Source: Gracilaria domingensis
Lineage: Eukaryota > Rhodophyta > Florideophyceae > Gracilariales > Gracilariaceae
Direction of reading: 5' to 3'
Assembly: GCA_022539475.1 (NCBI GenBank)
Contig: VCMS01000346.1
Coordinates: 1-56,588, forward strand
Length of the DNA stretch: 56,588 nucleotides
Below the pieces are notes generated by a model. That model ran no database searches. It saw only the letters and a program-made list of their open reading frames with translations, and had not been told where the DNA came from. A program made the position numbers and the translations under genes. Below are positions 1 to 7,875 of this stretch, piece after piece (the first letter of the stretch is position 1; each line of letters opens with the position of its first letter).

Positions 1-1532
1 TCCTTTATCGGACAACAGTTCATCCTCCGCCTCCTCCTCCTCGTCACCATTGACAAACGTGGGTCCGAAATCCCGCACCCGATGAACAGCATCAGGTAGT
101 GCGTAGCCCTCTGGTACATGTACATGTGGTATCTAACCAGCAAATCCATAGACTCGGGCCTATCCACCTTGTCCTTCCCACTTGCTCCAGCATGTGTCAC
201 ATCACCACGGCCCACGAATACAGAGTACGGTGGGATGATTATCTTCTTCGCTGGATACACCTCCGACATCACTCGCAACTGTTGGTTGTTCATCCCCACC
301 AGTTGATGGCTTCCAGCGCTCACCCAGAGAGGAAAGCCCTCTTTCCCAGAGGCCATTACAAAGTATCCGGGGTTGCCAGTATTCATTGTTTCCTTCGTAA
401 CCAGACCACTGAAGTCGGTGTGCAGCGTCTGGCGCTTGCACTTTCTCGTCGTCCCCAGAAATCGACCACCAGTTTTCGGAGTGTACATCTTCACAGCTTC
501 CCTTTCATTGTCCCATAGTCCCAAAGCCGCAGCAATTGTACCCATTCGAACATCAAGTAAAGCACGCGACCTTACAACCCACCTGAGCTCCTCATTATCC
601 TCCGGCTTCTCCACCGTACCCCAACGTGTCGACATCACTCTCCCCTCAAATGGTCCATCGCTACCGTCCTTCCATCCTTCATCATCGTTGATTATTTGAA
701 CAAACGACTTCTGTTCCTCTCCTTTCCGTATATCCGGCATCGCTCCATACTCATTCTCGAAGAAGTCCACCAACTTCCCCGACACATCTCCGAACTCCCG
801 AACTTCTTCCAACTCCTCCCATTTAGGGACACCATTATCCGTCGCAAAGCCATCAAGCACGCAATATCCATTCTGCCTTAGCTCAGCTTGCATTCGGGCG
901 AAGAACATTTGCCCAAATTCGTCATGCTCCTTCGCAGCAACCCACAGCACCTCTTCATCATCCATACCTGTCGGTCGAGTACGAGGATACTGCATACCAA
1001 ATGTCTCCGCCCGTAGGCGATGTTCAGCCCTTGCAGCGTGCCAAAAGACAAGATGGTGTACATCTCTGAGATTCGAGACACTTAGCAGCTCCGACCTATG
1101 TCCCTTCGGCAAGTGAATGACTCTGAGCCAGGGGTCCTTGTGCTCAATTACGTTCTTCCCTTGCCATTCCTGCGGTCTCAGCCTGGCATACCCGCACCAT
1201 GATGGGTTCAGTGGGCCATCATATGGGTCACCTCGAACAAGTCCGTGCTCCTCAGATTCCGGAAGAGCTGTAGGTAACTCGTCATCAAATGACCCCCCAC
1301 CTGTCTCTTGCTGATCGTCTGGCGCAGCATCTTTCTCGACGGTGACAACCCGTGGAACTGTCACAGAAAGAAGCTCTTCGTCATCCACAAATGCAGAACT
1401 GCCTGCGTTCTCTGCATTCGCTCCCTCTCCCAATGCCACGAACTGAACCTTCATCGACCTTCCTCTCAGCACATGTTCATTTAGTTGAGACATCAGGTCA
1501 TCCGGTGTCATGCTGTTCAGAGTAGATCTCAT
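1..1532 (-). CDS. 2-oxoglutarate/Fe(II) dioxygenase-like protein, left copy, runs off window edge
   Basis: The minus-strand frame is open from 1820 to the window edge. The first ATG is at 1532, and I use it as the provisional start. Residues 1-150 are acidic and low-complexity. The C-terminal half shows a plausible double-stranded beta-helix signature: H371-x-D373 (LHTDFSG), H447 in GRGDVTHAGA and R467 in LLVRYH. That is the HxD...H...R spacing of 2OG/Fe(II) oxygenases. Families of this kind include nucleic-acid demethylases and TET/JBP-type base hydroxylases, but the substrate here is unknown. Near 120-135 the left copy lacks one C present in the right copy (GGTACATG against GGTACCATG). This shifts the last residues into another frame with no stop before base 1. 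The gene lies directly downstream of the ParB-like gene and overlaps its frame, which suggests one transcript. Dioxygenase assignment is from motif spacing only. Confidence 0.6.
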   Translation of the reverse strand, partial: MRSTLNSMTPDDLMSQLNEHVLRGRSMKVQFVALGEGANAENAGSSAFVDDEELLSVTVPRVVTVEKDAAPDDQQETGGGSFDDELPTALPESEEHGLVRGDPYDGPLNPSWCGYARLRPQEWQGKNVIEHKDPWLRVIHLPKGHRSELLSVSNLRDVHHLVFWHAARAEHRLRAETFGMQYPRTRPTGMDDEEVLWVAAKEHDEFGQMFFARMQAELRQNGYCVLDGFATDNGVPKWEELEEVREFGDVSGKLVDFFENEYGAMPDIRKGEEQKSFVQIINDDEGWKDGSDGPFEGRVMSTRWGTVEKPEDNEELRWVVRSRALLDVRMGTIAAALGLWDNEREAVKMYTPKTGGRFLGTTRKCKRQTLHTDFSGLVTKETMNTGNPGYFVMASGKEGFPLWVSAGSHQLVGMNNQQLRVMSEVYPAKKIIIPPYSVFVGRGDVTHAGASGKDKVDRPESMDLLVRYHMYMYQRATHYLMLFIGCGISDPRLSMVTRRRRRRMNCCPIK

Positions 1533-1750
1533 CTGTTGTGTGAAAGTCTTTCTCCGTTTCTTCCTCGGCGGAGCCCGCTGTTCTTCTTCAGAGCTATCCA
1601 GAACTTCTATGGCACCTCGATTTCGGCCGTGCTCAATTTCCCTATAACTCACCTGCGCCCGTTCTCGTGCACTTCTTCGCGGCTCCCCTTCTTCACTGGC
1701 AGATGTTGCAGCAGCAGCAGCGGGAGTCCTCCTCTTCGTCACGGACTGCT

Positions 1751-3775
1751 TCACTGGTGCGGGGGCGGAATTACCTTGAGCATCGTCCGCAATCGATTCT
1801 GAACGGAAGTCGTGGCAGTTCTAATTGAGTTCGTCCTGCTCCGAACACGCGGCAATGTGTTGAAGTTCACAACTTGTCCCAAAAGGAACTGATACACAGC
1901 TGCGTTGTTGTCTGGGTCTTCAACGTCATCTTCATTCGATGGAGCAGAAAGACTGACTTCGCGTTTCAGGAACACTTCCATGGACTCTTCCTCGTTCAGT
2001 TCATTCCTCACTGCTCTAGCCGCGCGGAACAGAGACACTGCTCTATCATAAAAGAAACCTCGAACCTCCTCAAAGCTTTTCCATTGCTTTGTCTTCGTCG
2101 ACTTGCCCTTCAATAGAAACATCTGAAGACAATCAAGAATGAAGGAAAACTCCTCGGCATCCAAAACATATAGCGGAGTATGGGACAGATGTGTGAGACC
2201 TATGTCACTCACAGTCTCACATATATCCTCGAAATGGGCCAGCATTCCCTCACGAGACATGAGTTGCAGGGCGACATTGGCATATCTCAGGTACTGACGC
2301 TCTTGCACAGTCCCAATCAGTTGGCTCTCCTTCAACACTTCTGTCACTTCTGCAGGATCCACGTCTGCCGGCGTCACCCCCTCAACATCTTCAATTAGAA
2401 TGGCGACCACACTAACTATAGAGTGTATCTTGTCTGCAAACATCATCCTTCGCATGGTACTCGTCGACTCATTGAGGTACGAAGCAACACATAACAATTC
2501 CTTCATCCCAATGGGCCTCCCATCTCTTCGTATCAGCAGATTGCAACGCCAAAACTTGGCTAATCGCTTCCACTTCGGTGCACCAGTCGCTGCCAAATAT
2601 TGTATAGCTTTCAGACGATGCAAACCATCTACAATGAAGCACTTCTTCGTTAGGCGTCCCTTGTCAGTATCCCTCTCTCCCGTAGTAGCATCTTGTAAGG
2701 CCACCACTGGAGAACCCATCGACTGCAATATCCCCCGCTCCTCCATACTCTTCACAAGGGCTTCAACGTGGCGTTTACTTACTCCACGGAGTAAATTGGG
2801 CGGAGTGTCCACCAGAGTGATGTCAACAGTAACAACAACCATCCGGTACTGATTGAGGTTCACCTTTGGTACCTTCTGACGAATTCGTCTGTACGTCTTG
2901 CTCCGAGTAGGTGTCCCTTGTGTTCCAGACCGCTCGCCAGAAACACTTGAACGTGCCATTCTTGCGGACAGAAGCACAACGTCATCGTCCTGCTGCTCCG
3001 CAGTTTCTGGTGCAGTTTGGGGTACAGATGGACCAGCTCCTTGCGCGGATTGCGCATCCGCGTCTGGAAGGGGACCTTTCATGATCTCATCTTCCTCCTC
3101 TTGCACAGCCGTCCCCTGCTGAACCGTCTGTTTCGACGCAGAAGTTCCCCTTGTGTCGACGGTCTGATTCATCGCAGGAGAAGCCCTTTTCGACGCAGTG
3201 GGCTTCGTAGCGGAGGTAGACTTTGTTTGACCTGTCCGCTTCGTAGCTGGGGATGCTCTCGTCTCCATAGACCGCTTCGTAATAGACGACGGACCTGCCC
3301 GCGGAGGTGCTACTGATGCGCTACCTCTCGGTGTTGATGAACTTCGAATTGGCTCCGTGCGGCTTGTCGGCGTCATCACCTCACTCATAGCGCTCACCGT
3401 TCCTCGCTTCGACGCCGGAATGCTGGCTGCCACCGGTTCCATCATTTTCTCATCCCAAGGAGCGGCCGTCCGGAGATCCTGGATATATTGTGGAAGATCC
3501 AGGCCCTCCGCCCGGTAAGGGTAGAACGTCTGACCGCTTCGACTGATGAGAATATTATGAACCACCACAAGACCTGGGTCCAATTGCTTCCCGTGCAACT
3601 CGCGGCGTAGAACACTTCCAATTCCGTGCAACAACGCTTCCCCGACTATCACCTTTCCTTCATCCTCAATATCCATCTGCAGAGAAACCCGCATTCCACC
3701 TTGCAATAATCGAGTGCTCCGCCGAGTGCGAGGAGTCACGCTTTGCGTACGCTTTCGAACACGAGTTGGCTTCAT
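1751..3775 (-). CDS. ParB/sulfiredoxin-fold domain protein
   Basis: An intact 674-codon frame starts at ATG 3775. Residues 1-310 are Ser/Thr/Pro/Lys-rich and probably disordered. Residues 310-420 look like a ParB-like nuclease/sulfiredoxin domain: a beta-rich start (VVVTVDITLVD), a helix (KRHVEALVKSMEERGI) and the hallmark G-x-H-R motif at 384-387 (VDGLHRLKAIQ). Residues 430-640 are helical and unassigned. ParB-type domains bind or cleave DNA and some hydrolyse CTP. In bacteria and phages they are often fused to or next to DNA methyltransferases, which is notable because a methyltransferase is divergently transcribed here. A TTTAAA box lies at 3852-3857, about 77 bases upstream of the ATG. 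The end overlaps the open frame of the dioxygenase-like gene by about 70 bases. Function in DNA binding, cleavage or partition is inferred. Confidence 0.75.
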   Translation of the reverse strand: MKPTRVRKRTQSVTPRTRRSTRLLQGGMRVSLQMDIEDEGKVIVGEALLHGIGSVLRRELHGKQLDPGLVVVHNILISRSGQTFYPYRAEGLDLPQYIQDLRTAAPWDEKMMEPVAASIPASKRGTVSAMSEVMTPTSRTEPIRSSSTPRGSASVAPPRAGPSSITKRSMETRASPATKRTGQTKSTSATKPTASKRASPAMNQTVDTRGTSASKQTVQQGTAVQEEEDEIMKGPLPDADAQSAQGAGPSVPQTAPETAEQQDDDVVLLSARMARSSVSGERSGTQGTPTRSKTYRRIRQKVPKVNLNQYRMVVVTVDITLVDTPPNLLRGVSKRHVEALVKSMEERGILQSMGSPVVALQDATTGERDTDKGRLTKKCFIVDGLHRLKAIQYLAATGAPKWKRLAKFWRCNLLIRRDGRPIGMKELLCVASYLNESTSTMRRMMFADKIHSIVSVVAILIEDVEGVTPADVDPAEVTEVLKESQLIGTVQERQYLRYANVALQLMSREGMLAHFEDICETVSDIGLTHLSHTPLYVLDAEEFSFILDCLQMFLLKGKSTKTKQWKSFEEVRGFFYDRAVSLFRAARAVRNELNEEESMEVFLKREVSLSAPSNEDDVEDPDNNAAVYQFLLGQVVNFNTLPRVRSRTNSIRTATTSVQNRLRTMLKVIPPPHQ

Positions 3776-3834
3776 GTTGAACAGCTATTGCAGTGAAAGG
3801 TGTATATCAACAATACGCTCGCTCTGGACGATAC

Positions 3835-3942
3835 AACAACGGAGGCGAGCCTTTAAATGGCGACTTACGCTGGGCACCCCCGCTTTCGGCAGCTCCTCCC
3901 AGCGCACTGCCAGTCTCGTCCTTGTCCTGTCCGTGGCCGCTC
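3835..3942 (-). repeat. Outer inverted repeat, ParB-side arm with TTTAAA
   Basis: Bases 3835-3920 are the exact reverse complement of 5108-5193, and similarity continues more loosely to about 3942/5091. TTTAAA is at 3852-3857 reading toward the ParB-like gene. Confidence 0.9.
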
Positions 3943-4192
3943 GCACGCTGATTGTACGCTTTAGAGTGGTGGAGTTCGCGCAATGATGACTCACGCGAGC
4001 AATAGTCGCGTTCTCTAATCATGCTCTTCAAATGCTTTGCATAGTAGTCAAGAGTACACTCATTCACTTCCATGTACAGCCTACTCCCGCCAATACACGT
4101 GGACAGCGGCGCCAACGTACCGGCGGCCGGGTGTAGCGAAATCACTGCGCGGCGGCGTGTTTTGGGAGGTCCCGGGAAGGCACCGGAATGTT

Positions 4193-4284
4193 GCGATTTT
4201 ATGCCCGCGGGCGGGGGGGGCCGGTCGTGTTAGGGTAGGTACCCTAACACGACCGGACCCCCCCGCCCGCGGGCATAAAATCGC
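4193..4284. repeat. Palindrome unit 1
   Basis: This near-perfect palindrome of about 92 bases is centred on GGTACC. Its arms contain CCCGCGGGCGGGGG and GGTCGTGTTAGGGT and their complements. It is flanked by GCGATTTTAT and its complement. Confidence 0.9.
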
Positions 4285-4307
4285 ACATTTTTCAAAAAAT
4301 CGCCCAA

Positions 4308-4394
4308 AACGTGCCCGCGGGCGGGGGGGGGTCGGTCGTGTTAGGGTAGGTACCCTAACACGACCGACCCCCCCCCCCCGCCCGCGGGCACGTT
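4308..4394. repeat. Palindrome unit 2
   Basis: The same arms as unit 1, centred on GGTACC, here flanked by AACGTGCC and GGGCACGTT. It has the longest G and C runs of the four units, with 11 C on the right arm. Confidence 0.9.
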
Positions 4395-4399
4395 CTGGC

Positions 4400-4655
4400 C
4401 ACATTCTGGCACCCTCCGGAGACCTCCCAAAACACTCCTCCCGGCACTTCCTGTACCCACTGCGTCACCTTAGTGCACCATCCCGTCATCTTCACCCTCC
4501 AGACATTCCCTAATTTCCGGGATGGTGCACTGAGGTGACCATCCCGTCTTCTCCACCCTCCAGACACTCCCTAATTTCCGGGATGGTTCACTGAGGTGAC
4601 GCAGTGGGTACAAGAAGTGCCGGGAGGAGTGTTTTGGGAGGTCTCCGGAGGGTGC
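4400..4655. repeat. Central inverted repeat with 61-base tandem duplication
   Basis: The arms (about 4409-4470 and 4590-4655) share GGAGACCTCCCAAAACACTC and GTACCCACTGCGTCACC with their complements. The core holds two direct copies of a 61-base unit (4477-4537 and 4538-4598). Each contains an ACCATCCCG...CGGGATGGT inverted repeat. This whole block is absent from the right module copy. Confidence 0.85.
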
Positions 4656-4765
4656 CAAAAAATCGTCGAAAACGTGCCCGCGGGCGGGGGGGTCGGTCGT
4701 GTTAGGGTACCTACCCTAACACGACTGGACCCCCCCGCCCGCGGGCACATTTTGGACGATTTTTT
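4656..4765. repeat. Palindrome unit 3
   Basis: This palindrome has the same core as units 1 and 2, with the arms extended by AAAAAATCGTC and its complement. The centre reads TTAGGGTACCTACCCTAA. Confidence 0.9.
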
Positions 4766-4783
4766 GAAAAATGTGCGATTTTA

Positions 4784-4857
4784 TGCCCGCGGGCGGGGGG
4801 GTCCGGTCGTGTTAGGGTACCTACCCTAACACGACCGGACCCCCCCGCCCGCGGGCA
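4784..4857. repeat. Palindrome unit 4
   Basis: The fourth copy has perfect GGTCGTGTTAGGGTA arms around its centre and ends in the GCCCGCGGGC blocks. Confidence 0.9.
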
Positions 4858-5090
4858 CGTTCTGGTCACATTCCGGCGCCTTCCGGAGACCTCCCAAAAC
4901 ACTCTTCGCGGCACTTCCGGCAGTGATTTCGCTGCACACGCCGTACACATATATCAAACTAGAGAAAACTAGCGCTTCACACCCACTTGATCCGCGACTT
5001 TTAGCACAATACGGGACCGTTGCAATAGCTCCGAATCGCGACGTGGCCGACACGCGACGCTATCGCTCCGACACGCGAAGCTATCGCTCC

Positions 5091-5193
5091 GAGCGGACAC
5101 GGACACGGACGAGACTGGCAGTGCGCTGGGAGGAGCTGCCGAAAGCGGGGGTGCCCAGCGTAAGTCGCCATTTAAAGGCTCGCCTCCGTTGTT
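5091..5193 (+). repeat. Outer inverted repeat, methyltransferase-side arm with TTTAAA
   Basis: This is the mirror of 3835-3942. TTTAAA at 5171-5176 lies 30 bases before the methyltransferase ATG, a good distance for a core promoter with a very short leader. Confidence 0.9.
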
Positions 5194-5205
5194 TGCGCTG
5201 AAGCG

Positions 5206-7875
5206 ATGGATTCCACCGATGTTGGAGAGGAGATACATCCTATCGACATGAGTGCTCCGCCTCCGGCGTTCCATGCATATGTCAGACTTTTCTTGGTTCT
5301 TCGCGATGCTTTGGCAAACAGCGATGGAGGCCCTGATCGGCCACGGGACGTGGGGTTTAGAGGGTTAATAGAGTTCTGCGCCGAGAACTATAAGGATATT
5401 CCGGAGGCAAGGAAGATGTTTGAGGAGGCCACTAACTCCAAGAACCTGCAGAACTTGACACTGCAACAGCTGCGAAAGAGTGTTGTGAATAACAAACCTG
5501 TGGAACAGCGATATCTTGTAACGAAGCTTCTTGACAAGAAGGACGGGGATGAGGACCAGAGACTGCGCGATTTTTTCCTTCTCTCTATGGATATGGGTAT
5601 ATACCTACCGGTGCGATGCCTGGTTGGTTATTTCATGACCAGGAGAAAGCAGGTTCTGAAGACGACAGTGTTCATCCCACCAACAGCTGTGAACCCATTT
5701 GAGGTCGTTATATACTTATCATACCTCGGCCACATAATGGGAGAGAACGACAACATCCGAATGATGAAGAAGAAACAACCGAAAAAGAAACGAAAAGTGA
5801 ACCATGCACCAGCTGTGTACATACCCACTTTTACGTCGTTCTCCAAAGACAACTGTGATCGACTGGGATTCGCTATCAGTGAGGTCGTATGGGCATGGAG
5901 TTGTTTTGCGGCTCATTTTGGATACATGAACGTTCAGCACATGGTGAAACCATACATTTACATGAATATGCAGACGTTGAAGTATACAGCGCTAGAGACA
6001 CGGGAGTCTGGTTATGCCCCGCCGAGCCAGAGTACTCGATTCAACACAAAGGATGTGCCACAGAGCAGTACTAGTGGATCGGTGGAGACCTTGAGTGATG
6101 AATGCGATACAAACCTGCGAATACTGGCTAAAAAGTTTTTGGCAGACCTCGAAACCATATGCACCCACGATAGCCTCTATAGCTTACGGGTTGATCAGAT
6201 GAGGAACTGGATAGAGTTTTCGGAGATACGGATGGATACCGTATCTAGCTCTGACTCCGGTGAGTTGCCTGCTCGATTTCAGAAGTTTTCGGAGTTGCTA
6301 TGGAAACCGATACAGGATATGCGTCATGCGGCAGGGTTCCATGTCGGCATTCACGCGAAACCTGATATTGAACTGACGAAAACCCCTAAAACTTCCGGTA
6401 ATGCCGAACCTTCTTCGACCAAGTCTGCCCCACCCCCACCTCGTCGAGAGTATATGAACCTCGTGAGCTCCGATAGCGACGAGTTCGAGAAGCCGGTGAA
6501 TCTTGCGGAGCATGAATCTCGGGTTGCTGGTTACAACATCCAAAAGACTGGTATTGAGCCGCCCATGAAGGGGATATCCAGTCTCCTTCGAATGAATATG
6601 GACAAGGTGTGGAAGGGGATGAGAAAGTCACACTTTGTAGCGTACAACTGTGACATGAAGGACCTGAGGCACACACACGAAACGTTTGTGAATCAGAGTG
6701 AGATTTTATGGGGTGAGGCACAGCTTGTCCTAACAGACCCTCCCTTTAACACTCGAAGGAAGAGGAACAAACGGAATAGTGGTCACGATGTCTTCAGTGA
6801 GGAAGACATGATCCGTACGGCTGACTTAATAAGTTCCGCGCTTCGGTCAGGTGGGCACTTCATTATATTCTGTGCCATGGCACAGTTTCATGTGTGGCAC
6901 AGGATACTTTCGGAAACGGCGAGTACGAAAGATGAAGCTGGAAGCGAAGGTAAACCAGAACTCATGCCTTCGTTTAAAGTGGATGCGAATCCACTGGTGT
7001 TCATCCGGGATCGCAGTAATGTTGGAGGGAATCCACGGAAGTTTGGGATACAGCCCGTAACGGAGTACGCCGTTCATGGGGTGAAGCGTGGATTGCGACC
7101 ATCGGAGGAAGCCAGTCTTACTCCATTTGAGGAGAACAATTTCATTCCTTCCACTTTCCCGGCTAACAGGAATGTAATTGACCGGGTGCCCAAACCGAGG
7201 GCGGGGGAGTGGTTGACATGGAAGGTACATGAGCCAGGTAGCTCAGTACCAGGTGGGCAGTACATAAGACCGGAGCAGAAGTCGAGGGAGTTGATGAAGG
7301 AGTTGATATGTCGCTTCACAAGACCGGGTGATCTTGTCATGGACATGTTCGCGGGAACTTTTTCTACGGGTATGGCGTGCCTATCGCTGACAAAGCATAG
7401 AAAGTTCTTGGGGTGCGAGAAGAATAGGCCATGCTTCAGCCATGCGAAGCACCATCTAACGACTCTTATGGCCGAAGTTATTCGCGGGGGGAAGAATGAC
7501 ATCCTGGTTGAACAGGAGGTGGTGGATGCGGCTTCAACGACCTATGAACGGGTTCCACATCGGGACCGAGGTCGGCTTGAATGGGAGGCTCCATTTGGTT
7601 ACCCCCAGTACCAAGTGATGCCTGGACATATTACTCAGTTCCTAGAAAGATACTGGAAGGACTGGGACTTTGTCGAGAAGTGTGGAGAGCGTACTGTAGA
7701 TCTTTGGGAGGGGAAGTACCGAGGAGCTCTGAATCCTATGGATATGCATATGCTGTTGACTGTTGAAGCCAATCGCTATCGCTTACATATAGCATCTTCT
7801 AAGATCCGACATCCCCGTGCTGGTATGGGGGTGTTCACGGAACATAAGATATTGGCTACGAAAGATTCACTGTAA
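5206..7875 (+). CDS. Beta-class DNA (N6-adenine or N4-cytosine) methyltransferase
   Basis: An intact 889-codon frame starts at ATG 5206. Residues 1-480 form a novel, mostly helical region with a Lys/Arg patch (KKKQPKKKRKV) that resembles a nuclear localisation signal. The catalytic domain spans about 485-760. Motif IV, TDPPFN, is at 510-515. The AdoMet motif, DMFAGTFSTG, is at 713-722 and is followed by FLGCEKN. Motif IV before motif I is the beta-class permutation, as in bacterial amino-methyltransferases. About 200 residues lie between them, where a target-recognition region would sit. The neighbours (divergent ParB-like and dioxygenase-like genes) suggest a modification module. The 3' end overlaps the convergent zinc-finger gene by 100 bases. 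The base modified and the recognition site cannot be read from sequence. Confidence 0.85.
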   Translation: MDSTDVGEEIHPIDMSAPPPAFHAYVRLFLVLRDALANSDGGPDRPRDVGFRGLIEFCAENYKDIPEARKMFEEATNSKNLQNLTLQQLRKSVVNNKPVEQRYLVTKLLDKKDGDEDQRLRDFFLLSMDMGIYLPVRCLVGYFMTRRKQVLKTTVFIPPTAVNPFEVVIYLSYLGHIMGENDNIRMMKKKQPKKKRKVNHAPAVYIPTFTSFSKDNCDRLGFAISEVVWAWSCFAAHFGYMNVQHMVKPYIYMNMQTLKYTALETRESGYAPPSQSTRFNTKDVPQSSTSGSVETLSDECDTNLRILAKKFLADLETICTHDSLYSLRVDQMRNWIEFSEIRMDTVSSSDSGELPARFQKFSELLWKPIQDMRHAAGFHVGIHAKPDIELTKTPKTSGNAEPSSTKSAPPPPRREYMNLVSSDSDEFEKPVNLAEHESRVAGYNIQKTGIEPPMKGISSLLRMNMDKVWKGMRKSHFVAYNCDMKDLRHTHETFVNQSEILWGEAQLVLTDPPFNTRRKRNKRNSGHDVFSEEDMIRTADLISSALRSGGHFIIFCAMAQFHVWHRILSETASTKDEAGSEGKPELMPSFKVDANPLVFIRDRSNVGGNPRKFGIQPVTEYAVHGVKRGLRPSEEASLTPFEENNFIPSTFPANRNVIDRVPKPRAGEWLTWKVHEPGSSVPGGQYIRPEQKSRELMKELICRFTRPGDLVMDMFAGTFSTGMACLSLTKHRKFLGCEKNRPCFSHAKHHLTTLMAEVIRGGKNDILVEQEVVDAASTTYERVPHRDRGRLEWEAPFGYPQYQVMPGHITQFLERYWKDWDFVEKCGERTVDLWEGKYRGALNPMDMHMLLTVEANRYRLHIASSKIRHPRAGMGVFTEHKILATKDSL

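Larger units (their letters stand above)
3776..5205. promoter_or_regulatory. Divergent promoter region made of nested inverted repeats and palindromes
   Basis: This region separates the ParB-like gene (leftward) from the methyltransferase gene (rightward). It is close to one large imperfect palindrome. The outer arms (3835-3942 and 5091-5193) carry the same TTTAAA core promoter in opposite directions. A second nested pair, around 4134-4200 and 4870-4930, shares a GCGAAATCACTGC block and a GTGTTTTGGGAGGT block. Inside are four 75-110-base GC-rich palindromes and a central palindrome holding a 61-base tandem repeat. Both genes therefore have mirror-image control sequences. The region could act as a bidirectional promoter, a replication or transposition site, or a ParB target array; none of these is shown. 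Confidence 0.8.
1..6189. repeat. Left copy of the dioxygenase/ParB/methyltransferase module (duplicated at 50854-56588)
   Basis: This stretch matches 50854-56588 in the same orientation and at very high identity; by eye there are only about 25 substitutions outside the last 300 bases. The main structural difference is a block of about 450 bases in the palindromic region that is absent from the right copy. The left copy starts at the window edge, so its true boundary is not visible. The right-hand boundary of the unit lies beyond 6189, because the right copy is cut by the window end. A dispersed mobile element, a large duplication or terminal overlap of a circular assembly could each produce this. 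Confidence 0.9.

Noticed and set aside
1751..1771. A 21-base GT...AG intron joining ParB and dioxygenase frames
   Set aside because: Removing it leaves the TGA stop in phase, so it does not create a fusion.
4190..4860. TTAGGG...CCCTAA in the palindromes as telomeric repeats
   Set aside because: Only one hexamer occurs per arm, inside a larger palindrome; no tandem telomere array.
4190..4860. CRISPR-like array
   Set aside because: Units are self-palindromic, spacers are not of regular length and no cas-like genes occur.
3835..5193. A separate inverted-repeat transposon inserted between the two genes
   Set aside because: No target duplication flanks the arms, and the arms contain the promoters of both genes in both module copies.
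1..7875. Bacterial or phage contamination as source of the ParB-methyltransferase genes
   Set aside because: The two copies enclose typical eukaryotic retroelements and host genes on one contiguous sequence, and the genes have TTTAAA promoters, long disordered regions and no Shine-Dalgarno or operon spacing.
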